NCBI GenBank assembly: GCA_028289325.1
Contig: JANQQN010000198.1
Location: 1-53,962 of the forward strand
Source: Myxococcota bacterium
GTDB lineage: Bacteria > Myxococcota > Kuafuiibacteriia > Kuafuiibacteriales > Kuafuiibacteriaceae
DNA length: 53,962 nucleotides
Direction of reading: 5' to 3'
The translations under genes and the position numbers were made by a program. Under the pieces are notes generated by a model. It did no database searches, was not told the DNA's origin, and saw only the letters and a list, made by a program, of their open reading frames with translations. Positions 1 to 8,262 of this stretch are shown piece by piece (the stretch's first letter is position 1; each line of letters starts with the position of its first letter).

Positions 1-801
1 GGGCTGGTCGCGGGCCCGGTCGTTCCGACGCGGGAGTGGCGCGAGCAATACTCGGCGCTGGACTGCGCGGCGGTCGCGGCGATCCATCCGTTCTACACGT
101 CGGTCATTCGCGAGTTCACTGCGGCCGGGCGACAGGTCCTCGGCTCTGCGCCCGTGGGCCGAGACGGCACCGCAGACTGGTTGGCGAAGATCGGAGACGC
201 GTGCGGGGTGCCCGCGGCGCGGGTGGCGCCCGTTCAAAACGCGATGATCAAGGCGATCGATGGCGCGTTGAGCGCTTCGAAGATCGATGGTCGGGTGACG
301 CTATCCGGCTACGAAGGCTCGGAGCTGTTGGTGGCGCGGCTGCTGGTGGAGAGCGGCGCCGACGTTCGTTACGTGGGCAGCGCGTGTCCGCGAACGCCGT
401 GGTCCGACGCGGACCGCGAGTGGCTTGAGGCCCGGGGGGTGATGGTCAACTTCCGAGCTTCGCTGGAAGACGACGTCGCGGCGCTGAACGAGTTCGAGCC
501 GGATCTCGCCATCGGGACCACGCCGATCGTGCAAAAGGCCAAGCAGCGCTCGATTCCTGCGCTGTACTTCACGAACCTCATCTCCGCTCGCCCCCTCATG
601 GGGCCGGCGGGCGCCGGTTCGCTGGCTCAGGTCATCAACGGGGCGATCGCCAACAAGGGGCGATTCGATGCGATGACCGCGTTCTTCGAGGGCGTGGGGA
701 CCGGCCACGCCGCGGGCGTCTGGGAAGACACACCACAGGACCGACCGTCGTTCCGGCGACGGACGGCCAAGCCGAAAACAGAGGAGCCGATCGGATGCTA
801 G
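1..801 (+). CDS. bchY: Chlorophyllide a reductase subunit BchY, C-terminal part (5' end outside window)
   Basis: The reading frame is open from base 1 and ends at TAG 799-801, giving the last 266 residues. BchY and BchZ form the nitrogenase-like catalytic component of chlorophyllide a oxidoreductase, which reduces the C7=C8 bond of ring B with electrons from BchX. The visible start contains the stretch [14 protein letters not shown], typical of BchY, followed by the Rossmann-like domain ([15 protein letters not shown]) of nitrogenase alpha/beta-type subunits. The tail after about residue 230 is low-complexity and charged. The stop overlaps the bchZ start by 7 bases, so the two are translationally coupled. 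The iron-sulphur ligand cysteines of the N-terminal part lie outside the window. Confidence 0.95.
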   Translation, partial: GLVAGPVVPTREWREQYSALDCAAVAAIHPFYTSVIREFTAAGRQVLGSAPVGRDGTADWLAKIGDACGVPAARVAPVQNAMIKAIDGALSASKIDGRVTLSGYEGSELLVARLLVESGADVRYVGSACPRTPWSDADREWLEARGVMVNFRASLEDDVAALNEFEPDLAIGTTPIVQKAKQRSIPALYFTNLISARPLMGPAGAGSLAQVINGAIANKGRFDAMTAFFEGVGTGHAAGVWEDTPQDRPSFRRRTAKPKTEEPIGC

Positions 802-2252
802 TGCTGGATCACGACCGGGCTGGAGGCTACTGGGGCGCCGTCTACGTTTTCACCGCGGTGAAAGGCCTGCAGGTCATCATCGATGGTCCGGTGGGTTGCG
901 AAAACCTGCCGGTGACGTCCGTCTTGCACTATACGGACGGGCTTCCTCCTCATGAGTTGCCGGTCGTCGTTACCGGCCTGGCGGAGGAGGAGCTGGGACA
1001 GAAGGGCACCGAAGGCGCGATGAAGCGCGCGCATGAGACGCTGGACCCAGGGTTGCCCAGCGTCGTGGTGACCGGATCCATCGCGGAGATGATCGGCGGC
1101 GGCGTTACGCCCGAAGGGACCGGTATCCAGCGATTCCTTCCCCGCACGATCGACGAGGATCAGTGGCAGAGCGCCGACCGAGCCATGAACTGGCTATGGA
1201 CGGAGTATGGCGCGAAGAGGGGGCGGATGCCCAAGCCGAAGCCCCGCCAAGAGGGCGACAAGCCTCGGGTCAACATCATCGGACCCATCTACGGGTACTT
1301 CAATACGTGGTCGGATCTCGCGGAGATCCGGCGCCTGATCGAAGGGATCGGGGCCGAGGTCAACATGGTGTTCCCGATGGGGACCCACCTCGCAGACGTC
1401 GGCCGGTTGGTCGATGCGGACGCCAATGTCTGCATGTATCGCGAATTCGGTCGCATTCTCTGTGAGTCGCTAGGTAAGCCGTATCTGCAGGCGCCCATCG
1501 GCCTTCACAGCACGACGAAGTTCCTTCGCGCCCTGGGCGAGGTCCTAGACCTGGACCCCGAGCCGTTCATCGAGCGTGAAAAACACACCACCATCAAGCC
1601 GATCTGGGATCTGTGGCGATCGGTGACCCAGGACTTCTTCGGGACGGCAAGCTTCGGAATCGTGGCGACCTCGACCCACTCGAGAGGGATACGAAACTTT
1701 CTCGAGGAAGAACTCGGTCTGCCATGCAGCTTCTCTTTCGAGCGCTGTGCCGGCGTTAAGCCGGACAACGCGAAAGTCCGAGAAGCTATTCATGAAAAGA
1801 CTCCATTGATTATATTCGGTAGTTACAACGAGCGCATGTATCTTGCCGAGTGCGACGCGAAGGCCGTGTATGTTCCTGCTTCTTTCCCAGGAACCGCGAT
1901 CAGGCGCCATATCGGCACGCCATTCATGGGTTATGGTGGTGCAACTTATCTCGTGCAAGAGGTCTGCAACGCGCTTTTCGACGCACTCTTCCATATTCTT
2001 CCGCTGTCCACACAGATGGATCGCGGCGATTCGACACCGTCAAGGTTGGCGGAGGAGTTGTCGTGGGATGAGAGTGCTCAACAGACCCTTGATACGTTAG
2101 TGAGAAGTTATCCGGTGTTGACTCGGATTTCGGCTGCCAAGCGACTGCGGGATGCCGCGGAGGCAAAAGCTCGGGCGAAGGGGGAAGTCTCCGTGACTTC
2201 GGCGACGGTCATGGCGGTCCAGTCGTCTACGGGCAATGGGTGGGCGGCATGA
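795..2252 (+). CDS. bchZ: Chlorophyllide a reductase subunit BchZ
   Basis: This 485-residue protein has the usual BchZ length and is the partner of BchY in chlorophyllide a reduction. The N terminus ([20 protein letters not shown]) and the motif [13 protein letters not shown], with its cluster-binding cysteine, are characteristic, as are [12 protein letters not shown] and [19 protein letters not shown] further on. The ATG at 795 overlaps the bchY stop, which supports it as the true start. pufQ follows after 16 bases, as in other purple bacteria. The 3' part is clearly poorer in GC than its neighbours: bases 1741-1860 contain about 51% G+C by direct count. Confidence 0.97.
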   Translation: MLVLDHDRAGGYWGAVYVFTAVKGLQVIIDGPVGCENLPVTSVLHYTDGLPPHELPVVVTGLAEEELGQKGTEGAMKRAHETLDPGLPSVVVTGSIAEMIGGGVTPEGTGIQRFLPRTIDEDQWQSADRAMNWLWTEYGAKRGRMPKPKPRQEGDKPRVNIIGPIYGYFNTWSDLAEIRRLIEGIGAEVNMVFPMGTHLADVGRLVDADANVCMYREFGRILCESLGKPYLQAPIGLHSTTKFLRALGEVLDLDPEPFIEREKHTTIKPIWDLWRSVTQDFFGTASFGIVATSTHSRGIRNFLEEELGLPCSFSFERCAGVKPDNAKVREAIHEKTPLIIFGSYNERMYLAECDAKAVYVPASFPGTAIRRHIGTPFMGYGGATYLVQEVCNALFDALFHILPLSTQMDRGDSTPSRLAEELSWDESAQQTLDTLVRSYPVLTRISAAKRLRDAAEAKARAKGEVSVTSATVMAVQSSTGNGWAA

Positions 2253-2268
2253 GTTTGGAGGAGGGAGA

Positions 2269-2511
2269 ATGATGAATACAGCTCAACGGACCGTGCGATG
2301 TGATGAGCGAAAACTGGTCGAGGCTCGGCGATTCCAGGTTTATATGGTGCTCGGGTTCGTTCTTTTTCTTCCGGTGGTGATGGTGAATCGTGTCCTGAAG
2401 TGGCAGTGGCACGGCCGCCGATTTGCCGCGGCCCCCCGCCAACACGAGTCGATCCTCAGCGAGACCAAGGCTGAGGTGCAGAGCGCGCTCGCTTTCGTCT
2501 TCATGGCTTAA
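2269..2511 (+). CDS. pufQ: PufQ-like bacteriochlorophyll/LH1 assembly protein
   Basis: An 80-residue protein lies exactly where pufQ sits in purple bacteria, between bchZ and pufB. It has a charged N terminus, one membrane helix at about residues 23-43 (YMVLGFVLFLPVVMVNRVL) and a short polar tail, the usual PufQ layout. PufQ is thought to help deliver bacteriochlorophyll or its precursors during LH1 and reaction-centre assembly. Two ATG codons stand in tandem at 2269 and 2272; both are served by the strong GGAGGAGGG at 2257-2265. PufQ is poorly conserved, so the call rests on position, size and topology more than on identity. Confidence 0.75.
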   Translation: MMNTAQRTVRCDERKLVEARRFQVYMVLGFVLFLPVVMVNRVLKWQWHGRRFAAAPRQHESILSETKAEVQSALAFVFMA

Positions 2512-2514
2512 ATG

Positions 2515-2534
2515 ACCTCGGCTTTCGCCGAGGT
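2515..2534 (+). other. Perfect stem-loop between pufQ and pufB
   Basis: An 8-bp perfect stem (ACCTCGGC / GCCGAGGT) closes a TTTC loop just after the pufQ stop. No run of T follows, so it is unlikely to be an intrinsic terminator. It may be an RNA processing or stability boundary that separates low-abundance bchZ-pufQ transcript from abundant pufBA transcript; this is inference from puf operons elsewhere. Confidence 0.6.
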
Positions 2535-2627
2535 ATGCAATTCGCTGGGGCCGTATCGGTTCTGGCGTTCCTGGCCGCGCGGGATGAGCGCGGTAGCCGA
2601 AAGGCTAATATCGAAAGGGTGTAATTG

Positions 2628-2777
2628 ATGGCTGATAACAACATCAACGAGTACTCAGGGCTCAGCGACCAGGAAGCCAAAGAGTTTCACGGTCGCTTCA
2701 TGATGAGCTTTTCGTTCTTCGTGTTCATTGCCGTGGTTGCGCACATCCTGACTTGGATGTGGCGTCCTTGGTTCTGA
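2628..2777 (+). CDS. pufB: Light-harvesting 1 beta polypeptide (PufB)
   Basis: This small gene encodes 49 residues: a polar N-terminal segment with LSDQEAKEFH, one membrane helix at about 25-44, and the end AHILTWMWRPWF. H39 in AHILTW is the axial ligand of the B875-type bacteriochlorophyll; the WRPW box and H21 are also standard for LH1 beta chains. A purine-rich site (GAAAGGG) precedes the ATG at 2628. It pairs with the alpha chain encoded 15 bases downstream to build the LH1 ring around the reaction centre in the cytoplasmic membrane. Confidence 0.96.
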   Translation: MADNNINEYSGLSDQEAKEFHGRFMMSFSFFVFIAVVAHILTWMWRPWF

Positions 2778-2792
2778 AAGGAGTCGTAGACT

Positions 2793-2996
2793 ATGTGGAA
2801 AATGTGGCAGTGGTTCGATCCGCGGCAATACATTGCGGTTCTCTTCGCGGGCAATATCGTGCTCGCGCTCGTGATTCACTTCATTCTGTTGAGCACGCCG
2901 CGCTACTTCTGGCTGGGTGATCCGGCCCAGCCGCCGGGCTCCGCGCAGGCGCCGACGCCGGCTCAGCAGATGTCGGCATTGCCGCCCTCGCAGTGA
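2793..2996 (+). CDS. pufA: Light-harvesting 1 alpha polypeptide (PufA)
   Basis: The 67-residue product has the LH1 alpha N terminus (MWKMWQWFDPRQ), a membrane helix at about 12-34 with H29 in LVIHFILLST as the bacteriochlorophyll ligand, and W40 after the helix. A good ribosome site (AAAGGAG, about 2777-2783) precedes ATG 2793. The unusual part is the C terminus: residues 43-67 are rich in Pro, Ala and Gln (PAQPPG..APTPAQQ), and in the standard topology they face the periplasm. This tail could be trimmed after synthesis or could contact PufC. Confidence 0.96.
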   Translation: MWKMWQWFDPRQYIAVLFAGNIVLALVIHFILLSTPRYFWLGDPAQPPGSAQAPTPAQQMSALPPSQ

Positions 2997-3024
2997 CGCG
3001 AAGCGCAGCAGTGACGGCCTGAGC

Positions 3025-3061
3025 GACGGGCGCGAATCCGTCGGAGGGTTCGCGACCCGTC
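3025..3061 (+). other. Long intercistronic hairpin between pufA and pufL
   Basis: GACGGGCGCGAA (3025-3036) pairs with TTCGCG-A-CCCGTC (3049-3061): a 12-bp stem interrupted only by one bulged A, with a 12-base loop. Rhodobacter puf operons carry hairpins at this place that protect the 3' end of the pufBA message and so give an excess of LH1 over reaction-centre subunits. The same role is inferred here. There is no T-run, so full termination is not expected. Confidence 0.75.
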
Positions 3062-3114
3062 GTCAGGTTCCTGCGCGCGGCTGAGCAGGCGGCTGTCTCG
3101 ATTGGAGGTTATCG

Positions 3115-3939
3115 ATGGCCTTGCAGAGTTATGAGAGGAAGTACCGCGTTCGAGGCGGCACCCTGGTCGGCGGGGAGTTATTCGACTTCTGGGTGGGCCC
3201 GTTCTACGTCGGTCTCTTTGGTATTTCGACGGTGTTCTTCTCGATCATCGGCACCGCGCTGATCCTGTGGGGCGCGGCGCTGGGGAACACCTGGAATCCG
3301 TGGACGATCAATATCCAGCCTCCCCCTCTAGAGTACGGCCTGGCCTTGGCCCCTCTCGCCGATGGAGGCATCTGGCAGCTCGTGACCATCTGCGCCGTGG
3401 GTGCTTTTGGTTCGTGGGTGCTCCGACAGGCGGAGATCAGCCGTAAGCTAGGCATGGGGCTTCATATCCCCGTCGCGTACAGCGTAGCGGTATTCGCGTA
3501 CGTGACGCTGGTGGTGATCCGGCCCATCATGCTCGGCGCATGGGGACACGGGTTCCCGTACGGGATCTTCAGCCACTTGGACTGGGTGTCCAACGTTGGC
3601 TACCAGTACCTACACTTTCACTATAATCCCGCCCATATGATCGCCGTATCGTTGTTCTTTACGACGACGTTGGCGTTGGGGCTCCATGGCGCGCTTATTT
3701 TGTCGGCGGTGAATCCGAGGCCCGGGGGAACCGTTCGGAGCGCGGAACACGAGGATAGCTTCTTCCGCGACCATATCGGGTACTCGATCGGCGCGATCGG
3801 CATTCACCGGCTCGGGCTCTTCTTGGCGCTGAGCGCGGGTATCTGGAGCGCGATCTGCATCGTCATCAGTGGGCCGGTGTGGACCGCGAGCTGGACCGAA
3901 TGGTGGTCGTGGTGGCTCGACCTGCCGATCTGGAGCTGA
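3115..3939 (+). CDS. pufL: Reaction centre L subunit
   Basis: A 274-residue five-helix protein, starting [20 protein letters not shown] as in purple bacteria. L carries half of the special pair and the active electron-transfer branch. Visible ligands are H154 (accessory bacteriochlorophyll), H174 in YNPAHM (special pair), H191 and H231 (non-haem iron). H169 matches the residue that hydrogen-bonds the special pair. The QB proton path residues E213 and D214 (HED) and S224 (GYSIG) are kept. The residue aligned with Glu L104 of Rhodobacter, which hydrogen-bonds the active bacteriopheophytin, is Q105 here (LRQAE instead of LREVE). TTGGAGG precedes the ATG. Confidence 0.98.
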   Translation: MALQSYERKYRVRGGTLVGGELFDFWVGPFYVGLFGISTVFFSIIGTALILWGAALGNTWNPWTINIQPPPLEYGLALAPLADGGIWQLVTICAVGAFGSWVLRQAEISRKLGMGLHIPVAYSVAVFAYVTLVVIRPIMLGAWGHGFPYGIFSHLDWVSNVGYQYLHFHYNPAHMIAVSLFFTTTLALGLHGALILSAVNPRPGGTVRSAEHEDSFFRDHIGYSIGAIGIHRLGLFLALSAGIWSAICIVISGPVWTASWTEWWSWWLDLPIWS

Positions 3940-3953
3940 GGGAGGGTATTTAA

Positions 3954-4934
3954 ATGAAGTTCGAATACCACAACCTGTTTTCCCAGATTCAGGTCGAGGG
4001 GCCGGATGCCGGAGCGCCGCTAGAGCACGGGCAACCGCCGCATCCCCGGACGAAAGGACGCTTCTTCGTCGACCTCGTCGGCCGCATTGGTAGCGCCCAG
4101 TTTGGCCCCATCTATCTGGGGTGGCTCGGGTTCGCGTCGGCGATCTGCTTTTTCATCGCTTTTGAGATCGTCGGTCTCAACATGATGGCCTCGGTCAACT
4201 GGGACCCGATCGAGTTCGTTCGTCAGCTCCCATGGCTGGCGCTCGACCCGCCCCCACCGCACTACGGGCTGGGGTTGCCGCCGCTCAACGATGGCGGCTG
4301 GTACATGCTCGCAGGCTTCTTCCTAACCGTGTCCATCATGCTGTGGTGGGCGCGCACCTACCGCCGCGCGCGCGCGCTAGGCATGGGGACTCACGTCGCG
4401 TGGGCGTTCGCGTCGGCGATCTGGTTGTACTTGGTGCTCGGTCTCTTCCGACCCGCGCTCATGGGAAGCTGGGGCGAGGCAGTGCCTTTCGGGCTCTTCC
4501 CGCACCTCGACTGGACGGCGGCGTTTTCGATGCGCTACGGGAATCTATTCTATAACCCGTTCCACGCCCTCTCCATCGTCTTCCTTTATGGGTCGACCCT
4601 ACTGTTCGCCATGCATGGGGCCACCGTGCTCGCAGTGAGTCGATACGGCGGTGAGCGAGAGATCGGACAGGTGGTGGATCCTGGCACCGCGATGGAACGA
4701 AGTGCGCTCTTCTGGCGCTGGACGATGGGTTTCAACGCGACGTTCGAATCCATCCACAAGTGGGCGTGGTGGTTCGCAGTGCTGACGACCCTGACCGGGG
4801 GCATCGGCATTCTGTTGACGGGAACCGTCGTTGATAACTGGTACCTGTGGGCGGTCAAACACAGCTTTGCGCCCGAGTACAACATGCCGTACCCGATTCT
4901 GCCGGATCCGGCCACTCTGGAAGGGCAGCCATGA
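3954..4934 (+). CDS. pufM: Reaction centre M subunit
   Basis: The 326-residue M chain has five membrane helices and binds the second half of the special pair, QA and the iron. Key residues seen: H184 (accessory pigment), H204 in YNPFHALS (special pair), Y212 near the primary acceptors, H221, E236 and H268 as iron ligands, and [11 protein letters not shown] of the QA pocket. The ribosome site GGGAGG sits upstream of ATG 3954. It ends in an ATGA overlap with pufC, so M and the cytochrome are translationally coupled. Length is at the long end for the family because of a C-terminal tail (about 301-326). Confidence 0.98.
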   Translation: MKFEYHNLFSQIQVEGPDAGAPLEHGQPPHPRTKGRFFVDLVGRIGSAQFGPIYLGWLGFASAICFFIAFEIVGLNMMASVNWDPIEFVRQLPWLALDPPPPHYGLGLPPLNDGGWYMLAGFFLTVSIMLWWARTYRRARALGMGTHVAWAFASAIWLYLVLGLFRPALMGSWGEAVPFGLFPHLDWTAAFSMRYGNLFYNPFHALSIVFLYGSTLLFAMHGATVLAVSRYGGEREIGQVVDPGTAMERSALFWRWTMGFNATFESIHKWAWWFAVLTTLTGGIGILLTGTVVDNWYLWAVKHSFAPEYNMPYPILPDPATLEGQP

Positions 4935-6418
4935 CCGAGTTCTTTCTGAAGCTAATGGCCGTCATCAGCGCCGTCGTGGTGGCTGCTGTCTATTTCTTGT
5001 TCGGCATCGAGACGGTGAGCGTTCAGCGGGGCTACGAAGGCGTGGGCATGGACCATGTCCTCAACCGCGACGTGCTCGGCAAGCTCGCGATGGACAACGA
5101 GGTGCCGGTGGCGATTCCGCAGGCGGACCCGGACGGGCCTCGCGCTGCCGAGGCGTATCAGAACGTCAAGGTCCTTGGCGGTCTAAGCACGGGGCAGTTC
5201 GTACGGGTAATGGCATCGATCACCCAGTGGGTGTCGCCAGAGCAGGGCTGCAACTACTGCCACAACCCGAACAACATGGCCTCCGACGAGGTCTATACGA
5301 AGCATGTGGCTCGCCGCATGCTCCAGATGACTCAGCACATCAACGAGAACTGGCAAAACCACGTCGGCCAAACGGGGGTGACCTGCTGGACCTGCCATCG
5401 CGGGCAGCCGGTTCCCAAGTACATCTGGTTCAAGGAGCCGCTCAACCCTTACGCGTTTCGCGCGTTGGGCAACCCGGCCCAGCAGAACATCGCTGGTGAC
5501 AATGTCGGCTTGTCGTCGCTGCCCAACGACCCGTTTACGCCTTTCCTCGAGGGGGAGAGCAGTATCCGGGTCGTCGGCAAGACACCGTTGCCGACCACCA
5601 ACCGAAGCTCGATCAAGCAGACCGAGTGGACGTACGGGCTGATGATTCATATGTCGACCGCCCTCGGGGTCAACTGCACCTACTGCCACAACAGTCGGGC
5701 GTTCGCGGAGTGGAAGCAGAGCCCGCCCGCGCGCACCACCGCCTGGTACGGCATCCGGATGGTTCGTAATATCAACACCGAGTACACGAACGGCTTGCTG
5801 CAATACTATCCGGACAGCCGAAAAGGTCCGACCGGCGACGCCCCGAAGGCGAACTGCAAGACGTGCCACCAAGGCGCCTACAAGCCGCTGCTCGGTAAGG
5901 CGATGGCCAAGGACTTCCCGGAGCTCCAGAAGTCGAGCATCTACGTGCCGCCACCGAAGCCCAAAGACACCGACGGTGACGGCGTCTTTGATGACAAAGA
6001 TCAGTGCGCGGAAGAAGCGGAGACGGTCAACTTCTATAAGGATGGCGATGGGTGTGTGGATGAGGTGCCGGCGGAGCTGGCCGATGTCGCTGGCGTTATC
6101 GAAGGCATCGAGTTCTCCGAAGGCAATGAGCGGTTGTCGCCCAACGCGACTCGCATCCTGAATAGCGCCATCCGGATTCTGGCCCAGCACCCGGATCTTC
6201 AGATCGAAGTGGGTGTTCACTCCGATAACATGGGTGAGGAGTCGGCCAATAAGGAGCTCACCCAGACCAGAGCGGACCTCATCAAGGAGTATCTGTCTAC
6301 GCGAGGTGTCGGTGACCGGGTGACTGCGGTCGGGTATGGCTCGTCGATGCCGACGGCTTCGAACGAGACGCCCGAGGGTCGAGCTGAGAATCGACGGGTC
6401 GAATTCAAGCTCGACTGA
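4931..6418 (+). CDS. pufC: Reaction centre tetrahaem cytochrome PufC fused to a TSP3/OmpA domain
   Basis: The 495-residue protein begins with an N-terminal membrane helix (about 5-25). The cytochrome domain follows with four haem sites: CNYCH 107-111, CWTCH 152-156, CTYCH 249-253 and CKTCH 309-313. M94 and H144 fit known axial ligands of the Blastochloris cytochrome (Met and His upstream of the first two CxxCH boxes). Normal PufC ends near here. This one continues through a Pro/Lys linker into an acidic thrombospondin type 3-like segment ([14 protein letters not shown] 346-359, DGDGC 371-375). A full OmpA-type peptidoglycan-binding domain ends it (about 388-495), with D432 in HSDN, R447 in LTQTRA and [10 protein letters not shown]. 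No frameshift or stop separates the parts. It should donate electrons to the special pair and may anchor the centre to the cell wall. Confidence 0.96.
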   Translation: MTEFFLKLMAVISAVVVAAVYFLFGIETVSVQRGYEGVGMDHVLNRDVLGKLAMDNEVPVAIPQADPDGPRAAEAYQNVKVLGGLSTGQFVRVMASITQWVSPEQGCNYCHNPNNMASDEVYTKHVARRMLQMTQHINENWQNHVGQTGVTCWTCHRGQPVPKYIWFKEPLNPYAFRALGNPAQQNIAGDNVGLSSLPNDPFTPFLEGESSIRVVGKTPLPTTNRSSIKQTEWTYGLMIHMSTALGVNCTYCHNSRAFAEWKQSPPARTTAWYGIRMVRNINTEYTNGLLQYYPDSRKGPTGDAPKANCKTCHQGAYKPLLGKAMAKDFPELQKSSIYVPPPKPKDTDGDGVFDDKDQCAEEAETVNFYKDGDGCVDEVPAELADVAGVIEGIEFSEGNERLSPNATRILNSAIRILAQHPDLQIEVGVHSDNMGEESANKELTQTRADLIKEYLSTRGVGDRVTAVGYGSSMPTASNETPEGRAENRRVEFKLD

Positions 6419-6575
6419 TCGCCCTCGACTTCTTCTCGGCGGCGACCGCCTACGTATTCAGAGGTCGCTCCCCCGATCTCTCGGTGGCCGCCGCCACTTC
6501 CCCTCACAATCCGTGCTCTTGTGGGTCTGCAAGAACGGTCAAGCAGGTCGGCCAATCCGTTGCTAGATTGAGCGT

Positions 6576-7472
6576 GTGCCGCGCGTGGTCGACACATGGC
6601 TCAGGGTTCTGTCGAGGATCAACAGGTCCCGCGACCGAAGGATGCCTCTCGATAAGCTGGCGACGGATATGGAACGCTCCATCTACGCCGTGCAGCGAGG
6701 ATTCGCGGCCGTCGCGGGGGAGACGCCCAAGCAGTGCAACCGACGCCTGCAGCTCGAGCGAGCGGCGACGTTGCTGCTGACCGAAGACCGAACGATTCTG
6801 GACGTGGCCTTGGAGGCCGGGTTTCAGAGTCACGAAGGCTTCACCCGGGCATTTACGGCCCACTTTGGGCAGTCACCGCGAGCCTTTCGTTCTAACGCTC
6901 GTACGCGGCTGGAGCACCCCGGCAGTCATGCGCAGTGGCTTCTGGGGATCGGTCCATGCATCCGCGTCTATCGTCTACGTCGACACCAACAAGGAAGAGA
7001 GGGATTCATGGCCTACGACATCACCATTCAAGACATCGATGAAATCACGCTGTTGTTCAAAGAAGCGCGGTGTCGCCACGCGGATATCGGGGCGGTGCTG
7101 GGCGAGTGCCTACCGGCCGTCTTTCGATACGTCACCGAGTCGAGCATTCAGATGGTGGGCCCGCCAATGACGGTCTATATGCACTGGGGACCGGGGATGG
7201 TTACGCTTCGCGCCGGCTTGCCTGTGGCGGCTGGGGCTTCCGGCCAAGATGACATCGAGTCAATGGTGTTGCCGGCGGGCCGGGGGGCGGTGACTGTACA
7301 CGTTGGGCCCTACGAAGGGCTCGGTCTAGCCCACGCGGCCATCGAGACCTTCATTCACGAGCAACAGCTGGCCTCCGCGGGGCCGCTTCGCGAGGTGTAT
7401 CTGACGGATCCCGGGGAAGTGCCGAACCCCGATGAGTGGCGGACTCAGATCCTGTGGCCGATCGACTCGTAG
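6576..7472 (+). CDS. AraC-family regulator with GyrI-like effector domain
   Basis: The protein has 298 residues. Residues about 24-105 form an AraC-type double helix-turn-helix (MPLDKLATDMERSIYAVQR...ILDVALEAGFQSHEGFTRAF...SPRAFR). Residues about 145-296 form a GyrI/SOUL-like ligand domain (VHVGPYEGLGLAHAAIETF). This is the same order as in Rob and related regulators that bind small hydrophobic compounds. The GTG at 6576 gives the HTH a normal N terminus. It lies 157 bases after pufC and is convergent with puhE, at the junction of the two big photosynthesis operons, where a regulator of this type is not standard. No clear operator or terminator was seen in 6419-6575. Target genes cannot be told from the sequence. 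Confidence 0.88.
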   Translation: MPRVVDTWLRVLSRINRSRDRRMPLDKLATDMERSIYAVQRGFAAVAGETPKQCNRRLQLERAATLLLTEDRTILDVALEAGFQSHEGFTRAFTAHFGQSPRAFRSNARTRLEHPGSHAQWLLGIGPCIRVYRLRRHQQGREGFMAYDITIQDIDEITLLFKEARCRHADIGAVLGECLPAVFRYVTESSIQMVGPPMTVYMHWGPGMVTLRAGLPVAAGASGQDDIESMVLPAGRGAVTVHVGPYEGLGLAHAAIETFIHEQQLASAGPLREVYLTDPGEVPNPDEWRTQILWPIDS

Positions 7473-7496
7473 TCGGTTAGCCTGAACGCCGGGGGC

Positions 7497-8258
7497 TCAA
7501 GCGCCCGGGTTGTGGCGATAAGCCCACCGCCACAAGACCGAATCGGGAACGGGCAGCACCAAGAACAGGTGTTCGAGAACGGCCAGGGCCAGGATCGTCG
7601 CCACCAAGCCGGCGGCTGCGGCATCGAACGCCGAGGTAGTCAGCCCGACGGCGATGATCCAAACTACGCCCGCCGTTCCCGCCGCGACCGAGATCGGCAT
7701 CAGCGGGTTCAAGCGAGCCCGTCGAAAGTAGCTCAACATATAGGTGAGGTGAGCGGGGACGAACTCCACGGTCAGATTATGCACGCCCAGGAAGACGTTG
7801 AACTTCGCGCTCAAGCGCATCACCCATAAGACCAAGAACGTGGCCATGCCGACCTGATTCGGTGCGTTCATGGTGAGGGCGAAGATCAGCCCTGCCGTCG
7901 CGGCGAGGGCGAGCTCGTGGTGAATCACGATCTCCGCCGCGTATCGGAACCGACGCCAGCCCGTTGCGTCGGGCGGACAAGGCTTCTTTCGGGGGCCGGT
8001 GACCCATCCCGTGAGAAAAGTGAGCTCGTGCCACGCCCAGACGACAATCGCGCAGACAAACGAGAGGTAGGCGGCGCCCACGGAGGGAAGGCGGCTGCAG
8101 TAATACAGGCCCACCATGCCGCCAAGGGAGAGAACAGACGTGACGAGAAGGCTACTTCGAAAGGTTCGCTGCGGCAGGTGCTCGACGTAGAGCAGTACCC
8201 CGGTGCTGAGCCACCACAGAAAGAGGGCAAACAAGGCAGCCGGGGCGAACACGGCCAT
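7497..8258 (-). CDS. puhE: Photosynthetic complex assembly protein PuhE (DUF3623)
   Basis: A 253-residue multi-pass membrane protein with about seven helices, at the end of the puhABC-acsF run where puhE always lies. Recognisable stretches are WWLSTGVLLYVEHLPQRTF near the start, WAWHELTFLTGWVTGPR, and HHELALAATA and FVPAHLTYMLSYF further on. PuhE influences bacteriochlorophyll supply and reaction-centre assembly in Rhodobacter. Its stop overlaps a GC-rich inverted repeat near 7489-7508, which could help end transcription from both sides, because the AraC gene is convergent and ends only 24 bases away. Confidence 0.92.
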   Translation of the reverse strand: MAVFAPAALFALFLWWLSTGVLLYVEHLPQRTFRSSLLVTSVLSLGGMVGLYYCSRLPSVGAAYLSFVCAIVVWAWHELTFLTGWVTGPRKKPCPPDATGWRRFRYAAEIVIHHELALAATAGLIFALTMNAPNQVGMATFLVLWVMRLSAKFNVFLGVHNLTVEFVPAHLTYMLSYFRRARLNPLMPISVAAGTAGVVWIIAVGLTTSAFDAAAAGLVATILALAVLEHLFLVLPVPDSVLWRWAYRHNPGA

Positions 8259-8262
8259 ATGG

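Noticed and set aside
5183..6220. A 345-codon open frame on the minus strand across pufC
   Set aside because: It lies fully antisense to a gene with clear haem and OmpA motifs, has no family resemblance and reflects GC-rich third-position bias.
7489..7508. GC-rich inverted repeat between the AraC gene and puhE as a bidirectional terminator
   Set aside because: It overlaps the puhE stop, has a mismatch and lacks a T-run; too weak to list as a terminator.
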